From JAGPCH01 sp039810605 (GTDB lineage Bacteria; Bacteroidota; Ignavibacteria; Tepidaquicellales; Tepidaquicellaceae), in contig JBDHXH010000086.1 in assembly GCA_039810605.1 (NCBI GenBank), positions 1 through 10,717 on the forward strand: a DNA stretch of 10,717 bases, given 5' to 3'. The position numbers were made by a program, and so were the translations under genes. Positions 6,192 through 10,717 of this stretch are shown piece after piece. Position 1 is the first letter of the stretch. Each line of letters starts with the position of its first letter. The notes below the pieces were generated by a model. It had not been told where the DNA came from. It searched no databases and saw only the letters and a list, made by a program, of their open reading frames with translations.

Positions 6192-8702
6192 CTATTCAGA
6201 GTTCTCCTTTTGTTCGCTGACCTCTTCAATCTCCGAATCTTTTCCCGAATCTTTCTTTCCGTCGCTGAACGTAAGTTCATCATTACCCTTCTTATGTTTC
6301 ACCTTAATCTTGCCACCGTCTTTGAGCTCTCCTTTCAGAATTTCTTCGCTAAGCCTGTCTTCCAGATACTTCTGAATAGCCCGTCTTAATGGTCTTGCTC
6401 CGAAATTCTGATCGAATCCCTTCTCTGCAAGAAACTCATAAGCAGATTTTGAAATATCAAGTTTGACACCATGCATCTGCACTCTGGCAAGAAGTTTGCC
6501 GACTGTAATTTCAACAATTTTGATTATGTCCTCTTTCTCAAGCTGTCTGAATATTATCATCTCATCAATTCTGTTCAAAAATTCCGGAAGGAATACTCTC
6601 TTCACAGATTCTTCAATTGTTCCTTTTATTTTTTCGTAACTGGTTTTCTTCGTTGACTCTCCAAATCCGAAAACCTTATCGAGTTTAATGTCACGGGTTC
6701 CGATATTGGAAGTCATTATGATAATCGTATTCTTGAAATCAACTTTTCTTCCCAGTCCGTCCGTCAATTGTCCGTCATCCAGTACCTGAAGTAAAATGTT
6801 GAATGTATCCGGATGAGCTTTTTCAATTTCGTCAAGCAATACAACCGAATACGGCTTCCTTCTTACTTTCTCGGTTAGCTGCCCGCCTTCTTCATAACCA
6901 ACATATCCCGGGGGCGCACCGACAAGTCTTGAAACATTGAACTTCTCCATATATTCGCTCATGTCTATTCTTATCAACGCATCTTCAGAATTAAACAGGA
7001 ATTTTGCCAGCTGCTTCGCAAGTTCAGTCTTACCGACGCCGGTAGGTCCAAGAAATACAAACGAACCAATAGGTCTGTTGGGATCTTTCAATCCTGCTCT
7101 TGCTCTGCGGATTGCTTTTGAAATATTAACAACTGCTTCGTCCTGACCGATGATGACACTCTTCAGAAATTCTTCCATCTTCACAAGGCGCTCCGATTCA
7201 GCCTCTGCAATCTGATTAACGGGGATGCCGGTCATCATTGCCACAACATCAGCTACATTTTTTTCTCCAACCTCATAAACCATGCTCTGCGACTTAATGT
7301 CCCAGTCAAGTTTCAGCTGATCAAGATCCGAAAGCGCTTTCTTTTCAGAGTCCCTTAACCTTGCTGCTTCTTCATAGTTCTGATTCTTTACAACTTGATT
7401 CTTAAACTGTCTGATTTTTTCAATTTCACCCTCGAGGTCAACAATCTCCTGCGGAACGACAATGTTTGAAAGGTGAACTCTTGATCCGGCTTCGTCCATC
7501 ACATCAATTGCCTTGTCAGGCAAGAACCTGTCAGTGATATATCTGTCGCTTAATCTTACAGCTTCATCAATAGCTTTTTCAGAATACTTAACATTGTGAT
7601 GCTCTTCATATTTATTCTTAATGTTGTTAAGAATCTGAATTGTCTCATCAACTGTCGTCGGCTCTACCATTATCTTCTGAAATCTTCTGTCAAGCGCTCC
7701 GTCTTTTTCAATATACTGTCTGTATTCGTTTAATGTAGTCGCGCCAATGCATTGAAGCTCACCTCGTGACAATGCAGGTTTGAAAATATTCGATGCGTCG
7801 AGAGAACCGCTGGCTCCTCCTGCTCCGACAATAGTATGTAATTCGTCAATGAACAAAATCACGTCCTTTGCCTTCTCAAGTTCATTCATTACAGCTTTCA
7901 TTCTCTCTTCAAATTGTCCGCGGTATTTTGTTCCTGCAACAAGCGCCGCAAGATCAAGCGTTACAACTCTCTTATTGTGCAGAACTCTGGAGACATTCTT
8001 GTTCACAATCCTCAACGCAAGACCTTCTGCAATCGCAGTCTTTCCTACTCCCGGCTCACCTATCAATACAGGATTATTCTTTTTCCTCCTGCTTAATACC
8101 TGTGCAACTCTTTCAATCTCTCTTTCCCTGCCGACAATAGGATCGAGTTTGTTTTCCATAGCCATCTTTGTAAGATCTCTTCCGAAATTATCCAGAACAG
8201 GAGTCTTACTCCTCTCTTGTTTTCTTTCTGAAGTTCCTTTTGATGCCGGCTGATTTCCCGTAGGTTTACCGCTTAGAATATTTAAGAGTTCTGTTTTTAC
8301 AGATTCATAATTTATATTGAACTGATGCAGTATCTGCGCAGCAAGATTGTCGTCTTCACGCAATATCGAAAGCAGCAAATGCTCCGTACCTATTACTTCC
8401 GATTTGAATAGCTTTGCTTCAAGATATGTTATCTTTAGAACTTTCTCCGCCTGCTTTGTAAGAGGAATGTTGCCAACCGTCAGCGTTCCGCCGGCTTGCT
8501 TTACGGTATCTTCAACAGTCTTCTTTATTTTGGACGAATCAACACCAAGATTCTTAAAAATCTTTATCGCAATTCCTTCGCCTTCTCTTATTATTCCCAA
8601 CAGCAAATGCTCCGTTCCTATGTAGTCATGTCCAAGACGCATTGCCTCATCCCTGCTAAGTCTGATTACATCCTGAACCCTGCTTGAAAAATTACTGTCC
8701 AT
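6192..8702 (-). CDS. clpC: ClpC-type ATP-dependent Clp protease ATPase / chaperone
   Basis: This AAA+ unfoldase (836 residues) feeds substrates to ClpP. Two Clp_N repeats cover about 1-140. The first AAA module has Walker A GEPGVGKT (215-222), Walker B VILFIDE (281-287) and pore loop KYRG (259-262). A UVR domain lies around 436-460 in the middle linker, the mark of ClpC rather than ClpA or ClpB. The second module has Walker A GPTGVGKT (552-559), GYVGYEEGG (599-607) and Walker B VVLLDE (620-625). FGFG at 678-681 sits where ClpP-interacting Hsp100 proteins carry the [L/I/V]GF loop, so ClpP binding is likely. The tail after about 805 is charged and low in complexity. No ctsR, mcsA or mcsB is adjacent, so Bacillus-type regulation is not evident here. 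It is the first gene of an apparent clpC-fabH unit; the ATG at 8702 follows an A-rich leader without Shine-Dalgarno. Confidence 0.96.
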   Translation of the reverse strand: MDSNFSSRVQDVIRLSRDEAMRLGHDYIGTEHLLLGIIREGEGIAIKIFKNLGVDSSKIKKTVEDTVKQAGGTLTVGNIPLTKQAEKVLKITYLEAKLFKSEVIGTEHLLLSILREDDNLAAQILHQFNINYESVKTELLNILSGKPTGNQPASKGTSERKQERSKTPVLDNFGRDLTKMAMENKLDPIVGREREIERVAQVLSRRKKNNPVLIGEPGVGKTAIAEGLALRIVNKNVSRVLHNKRVVTLDLAALVAGTKYRGQFEERMKAVMNELEKAKDVILFIDELHTIVGAGGASGSLDASNIFKPALSRGELQCIGATTLNEYRQYIEKDGALDRRFQKIMVEPTTVDETIQILNNIKNKYEEHHNVKYSEKAIDEAVRLSDRYITDRFLPDKAIDVMDEAGSRVHLSNIVVPQEIVDLEGEIEKIRQFKNQVVKNQNYEEAARLRDSEKKALSDLDQLKLDWDIKSQSMVYEVGEKNVADVVAMMTGIPVNQIAEAESERLVKMEEFLKSVIIGQDEAVVNISKAIRRARAGLKDPNRPIGSFVFLGPTGVGKTELAKQLAKFLFNSEDALIRIDMSEYMEKFNVSRLVGAPPGYVGYEEGGQLTEKVRRKPYSVVLLDEIEKAHPDTFNILLQVLDDGQLTDGLGRKVDFKNTIIIMTSNIGTRDIKLDKVFGFGESTKKTSYEKIKGTIEESVKRVFLPEFLNRIDEMIIFRQLEKEDIIKIVEITVGKLLARVQMHGVKLDISKSAYEFLAEKGFDQNFGARPLRRAIQKYLEDRLSEEILKGELKDGGKIKVKHKKGNDELTFSDGKKDSGKDSEIEEVSEQKENSE

Positions 8703-8985
8703 ATTTTATTTTAGTTTGGTTTAAAATAATTTTTGGGGAATTATCTTTTTACCTTCATTCCTTAATGTTTGAGAATAATATATTAAAAAATGCATCAATT
8801 TATAATATTTATTTTTTTGGCTTCCGTAACCGTAGCTATCATCAATTAATCTTATGTGCCGAATACATACACTTTCCCCAATAGTATCAATTGTTTACAC
8901 ATATAACTATCCTGTTTCACATATTAATTCCATTGTCCCAATAAATAACGCTTTTAAGATAAGTTCATCAACTTACGTTTGAGTC
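8703..8985. other. 283-bp AT-rich intergenic region upstream of clpC
   Basis: This is the longest stretch in the window with no gene, between the bacilliredoxin stop and the clpC start. No convincing ORF, CIRCE element (TTAGCACTC-N9-GAGTGCTAA), CtsR-type heptad repeat or strong sigma70 promoter is visible. It does hold a 15-nt imperfect direct repeat (8892-8927) and three copies of ATCAATT (8794-8800, 8841-8847, 8886-8892). The clpC promoter must be here unless transcription reads through from the upstream genes. A weak hairpin at 8960-8975 (TAAGTT/AACTTA, 4-nt loop) lies just past the bacilliredoxin stop but has no T-run after it. Confidence 0.6.
8892..8927. repeat. Imperfect 15-nt direct repeat, 21-nt phase, upstream of clpC
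   Basis: TGTTTACACATATAA (8892-8906) and TGTTTCACATATTAA (8913-8927) share TGTTT followed by CACATAT and a terminal AA, with a one-base shift in the middle. Starts are 21 nt apart, two helical turns, so two protein-bound copies would face the same side of the DNA. The core TGTTTACACA of the first copy is itself nearly palindromic. It lies about 190-225 bp upstream of the clpC ATG. A regulator-binding role is inference. Confidence 0.35.
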
Positions 8986-9429
8986 TTATGCTTCAACATC
9001 CGGAGATTTACAATACTCATTGAGCATGCCGGCAATTTTGTTGGCGACACTTCTGGCGTCATTGTTTTCGATTTCAAAACGCTGAATCATGTGAAGTAAC
9101 TTACCGTCTTTCAGCAGTGCAATCTGTGGAGATGAAGGAGCAAAGCCGGTAAAATATTTTCTGGTTTCCTCAACAGCATCCTTTTCCATTCCCGCAAATA
9201 CAGTAACAAGATTGTCCGGCATTGCATTGTTTTGTTTTGCCCAATCAATCGCAAGTGACAAGCCGGGTCTTGCTTTCCCCGCAGCACATCCGCAAACGGA
9301 ATTCACAAACACCAGTGTTGTACCTGGCTTCTTAATTTCATTTGTTACTTCCGCAGCAGTGAGCAATTCCCTGAATCCAATTTCAACCGCTTCATCTCTC
9401 ATCGGCTGAACCATTATCGGATCATACAT
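8986..9429 (-). CDS. Bacilliredoxin-like protein (YphP/YqiW, BrxA/BrxB family)
   Basis: The N-terminus MYDPIMVQPMRDE and the active-site block NSVCGCAAGKARPG (43-56) are diagnostic for the BrxA/BrxB (YphP/YqiW, DUF1094) family. The redox motif is CGC (C46-G47-C48) in a thioredoxin-like fold, and the 147-residue length is normal. In Bacillus these proteins remove bacillithiol from S-bacillithiolated proteins, with the first cysteine attacking. If this organism makes bacillithiol the same role applies; the bshA/B/C genes are not in the window, so that is inference. The start is fixed by the conserved MYDP. A modest Shine-Dalgarno-like GAAGGG lies about 10 nt upstream, the clearest ribosome site in the window. 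The gene is 73 bp downstream of the hydrolase on the same strand and may belong to the same transcript. It is a cytoplasmic protein. Confidence 0.93.
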   Translation of the reverse strand: MYDPIMVQPMRDEAVEIGFRELLTAAEVTNEIKKPGTTLVFVNSVCGCAAGKARPGLSLAIDWAKQNNAMPDNLVTVFAGMEKDAVEETRKYFTGFAPSSPQIALLKDGKLLHMIQRFEIENNDARSVANKIAGMLNEYCKSPDVEA

Positions 9430-9502
9430 AAAGTTTTTTCCCTTCTATTATTTAGTTTTTAATATTTATTTAATTTACTTAAATAGACTTGCGATGAATA
9501 AC

Positions 9503-10327
9503 TCAATCAAGATATTTTTTATACCAATTCCTCCGCAACTTGATCACCTCTTTCCTGTTTTTTTTCAAGTAATGATCCCCGTCTTCAATCAGTTCAAGTT
9601 TGCAAACAATTCCCTGTTCATTAAGTTTCTCATACATATCAACCGAATCTTCGTATGGAATTTTCTTATCCGCAGTTCCGTGAATTAAAAGCATCTTTGT
9701 ATTCTTGCTTATCTTACCTGCAAAGTAAACACCGGAGCGCTTCTTCAGGCGCTCTGTGAATTCCTCTTCATCTTCACTTCCGAAAAATCTTTCATAGTCT
9801 GCTCTTAAATCTTTTCTTTGATTCATCAATCTTATCATGTCGGCAAGTCCTGAAATTATAACAGCACAACTGAATCTGTTCGTTTTACTAAGTACAAGAT
9901 AAGTCATCATTCCGCCACGGCTCCAACCTTCCATTCCCATTCTTGAAGAATCGCAGAATTCAATTTCGTCTGCTACTCCAATGAGATTAAGAATGTCATT
10001 AACTTCTCTTCCTCCGAATTCATCCGCATCACGATACTGCGATGCAAGTACAACGTAATTCCATGAAGCAATTTCTCCAAACATCCCTTTTGCAAGAAAT
10101 TCGTCAATTCTTCCTTCACTGCCTCCCCCACCCCGATTCCATATTATGAGCGGATACTTCTTACTTACATCAACGGGGTGAGCAAGATAACCGTTTACTT
10201 CGAGACCGTCAGATTCATAAATAATTTTACTTACCGTTGTTCCATAAGCTGCTGATTGTCCCCATCCGCTTTCAATCAGCTTTGTACGGGCTTCGTCTAA
10301 AATAATTTCTTCCTGTGAGACAATCAT
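9503..10327 (-). CDS. Alpha/beta hydrolase of the prolyl oligopeptidase (S9) catalytic-domain type
   Basis: The 274-residue protein has a complete Ser-Asp-His set in the S9 order: nucleophile S136 in GWSRGG (134-139), D220 in HGTAD (216-220) and H252 in DGDHYL (249-254). NRGGGG at 64-69 replaces the usual HGGP oxyanion strand, and an S9-like QYRDADEFGG lies at 97-106. It has no beta-propeller, signal peptide or membrane segment, so it is a free-standing cytoplasmic catalytic domain. It could be a peptidase, esterase or acyl-acid hydrolase; the substrate cannot be deduced. The strand at 33-52 (VSKIIYESDGLEVNGYLAHP) resembles the lead-in seen in dipeptidyl-peptidase-like hydrolases. Its ATG overlaps the stop of the 77-aa gene by 4 nt (ATGA at 10324-10327), which suggests translational coupling and makes up for the absent Shine-Dalgarno sequence. 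Confidence 0.88.
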   Translation of the reverse strand: MIVSQEEIILDEARTKLIESGWGQSAAYGTTVSKIIYESDGLEVNGYLAHPVDVSKKYPLIIWNRGGGGSEGRIDEFLAKGMFGEIASWNYVVLASQYRDADEFGGREVNDILNLIGVADEIEFCDSSRMGMEGWSRGGMMTYLVLSKTNRFSCAVIISGLADMIRLMNQRKDLRADYERFFGSEDEEEFTERLKKRSGVYFAGKISKNTKMLLIHGTADKKIPYEDSVDMYEKLNEQGIVCKLELIEDGDHYLKKNRKEVIKLRRNWYKKYLD

Positions 10328-10557
10328 TCATTTACAATTTCAAGAAGAGAATAGTAACCGAGTTTAAGATCAAATTCCTGACCCTCTCTGTATAACTTTT
10401 CATTCTTAGACGGCAGCACAGTTTCAACTTTTATTTTTGCCCAGCATCCGCCATCGTAATTTACAATCTTTGCATCATAGATTTCCTCTCCATTATATTG
10501 CACCCTGTAGGTCTTGTCCTTTTCAGGTGCATTCTTCAACGGCTTTGTATGCTTCAT
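10324..10557 (-). CDS. Small protein of unknown function, coupled to the hydrolase
   Basis: I do not recognise this 77-residue protein. It has a basic N-terminus (MKHTKPLKNAPEKDK), then an alternating hydrophobic/charged pattern consistent with about four or five beta strands: TYRVQYN (16-22), YDAKIVNY (27-34), CWAKIKVETVL (38-48) and the stretch EFDLKLGYYSLLEIV (61-75). This would suit a small beta barrel such as an SH3-like or OB-like fold, but that is only a guess. It has a single cysteine (C38), and no signal peptide or membrane segment. It is probably a real gene: it shares a 4-nt ATGA overlap with the hydrolase and its composition looks like a folded protein. The start at 10557 has an A-rich leader without Shine-Dalgarno. 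Confidence 0.75.
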   Translation of the reverse strand: MKHTKPLKNAPEKDKTYRVQYNGEEIYDAKIVNYDGGCWAKIKVETVLPSKNEKLYREGQEFDLKLGYYSLLEIVNE

Positions 10558-10618
10558 AAATATTTTTTCTTAATTTAAATAAACTCAATGTTTCTTTTAA
10601 GGCAATTCCAATATTCGG

Positions 10619-10717
10619 TCATCCTCTATCACTAATGCTTTCCAAATTAATTTTGAAATCGAGTAATAACTTAGAAAGTATATCAAAATCGGAAGCTAAA
10701 ATATTTTTTTGAAAACA
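10619..10717 (-). CDS. Possible C-terminal end of a gene cut by the window edge
   Basis: Reading in from the right edge on the minus strand, one frame stays open for 32 codons and ends at TGA (10619-10621), while the other two frames stop within about 12 codons. The peptide runs in a plausible helical pattern (ASDFDILSKLLLDFKINLESISDRG from residue 8, here given as two parts: ASDFDILSKL and LLDFKINLESISDRG). It lies 61 bp upstream of the 77-aa gene, a spacing that would suit an operon. The piece is too short to name and could be chance in AT-rich sequence. Confidence 0.35.
   Translation of the reverse strand, partial: CFQKNILASDFDILSKLLLDFKINLESISDRG

Noticed and set aside
7780..8253. 157-aa open frame on the plus strand
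   Set aside because: It is wholly antisense to the conserved first AAA module of clpC, has an unnatural Ser/Pro/Leu-rich composition and resembles no known protein.
8684..8884. 66-aa open frame on the plus strand at the clpC upstream region
   Set aside because: It starts inside clpC antisense and runs through AT-rich sequence; the product is rich in Phe/Ile/Tyr with no family features.
8960..8975. Hairpin TAAGTT-GATG-AACTTA (as read on the minus strand, after its stop) as terminator of the bacilliredoxin gene
   Set aside because: The stem is only 6 bp, almost all A/T, and no T-run follows.
10635..10712. 25-codon plus-strand open frame near the right edge
   Set aside because: It is too short, has no ribosome site and is antisense to a better candidate frame.
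1..10717. CRISPR array, insertion sequence, prophage, toxin-antitoxin or defence genes
   Set aside because: No spaced long repeats, transposase motifs, terminal inverted repeats with target duplications or related proteins were found; gene content is housekeeping throughout.

Overview
The window is an ordinary chromosomal housekeeping segment from a moderately AT-rich bacterium. It carries gyrA, an alanine tRNA, threonine aldolase, FabH, ClpC and a bacilliredoxin-like protein. Gene starts mostly lack a Shine-Dalgarno sequence and sit behind A/T-rich leaders. Together with ClpC, a YphP/YqiW-type bacilliredoxin and a DCC-family protein, this suggests the Bacteroidota/Chlorobiota/Ignavibacteriota group. 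That placement is inference from gene style, not from a marker comparison.

Layout. Positions 1-140 are AT-rich with a small cluster of TCGAAAC repeats. A DCC-family (DUF393) thiol-disulfide protein (141-548, minus) is divergent from a PPP-type phosphoesterase (607-1293, plus), and a perfect 8-bp inverted repeat lies between them. A tRNA-Ala with anticodon CGC (1366-1438, plus) follows, then gyrA (1565-4033, plus) and a low-specificity L-threonine aldolase (4117-5139, plus). The strand then switches: from 5181 to the right edge every gene is on the minus strand. In transcription order (right to left) these are the tail of a possible gene cut by the edge (10619-10717), an unknown 77-aa protein (10324-10557) overlapping an S9-type alpha/beta hydrolase (9503-10327) by an ATGA, a bacilliredoxin (8986-9429), a 283-bp leader region, clpC (6192-8702), and fabH (5181-6185) only 6 bp after clpC.

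Functionally the genes cover DNA supercoiling (GyrA), translation (tRNA-Ala), glycine/threonine metabolism, initiation of fatty-acid synthesis (FabH), protein quality control (ClpC) and thiol redox maintenance (bacilliredoxin, DCC protein). There is no sign of a phage, transposon, CRISPR array, toxin-antitoxin pair or defence island. I see no clearly new multi-gene system. The points most worth checking are a lysine at the quinolone-contact position of GyrA, the unknown small protein translationally coupled to the hydrolase, the clpC-fabH pairing with its repeat-bearing leader, and the dyad between the first two genes.
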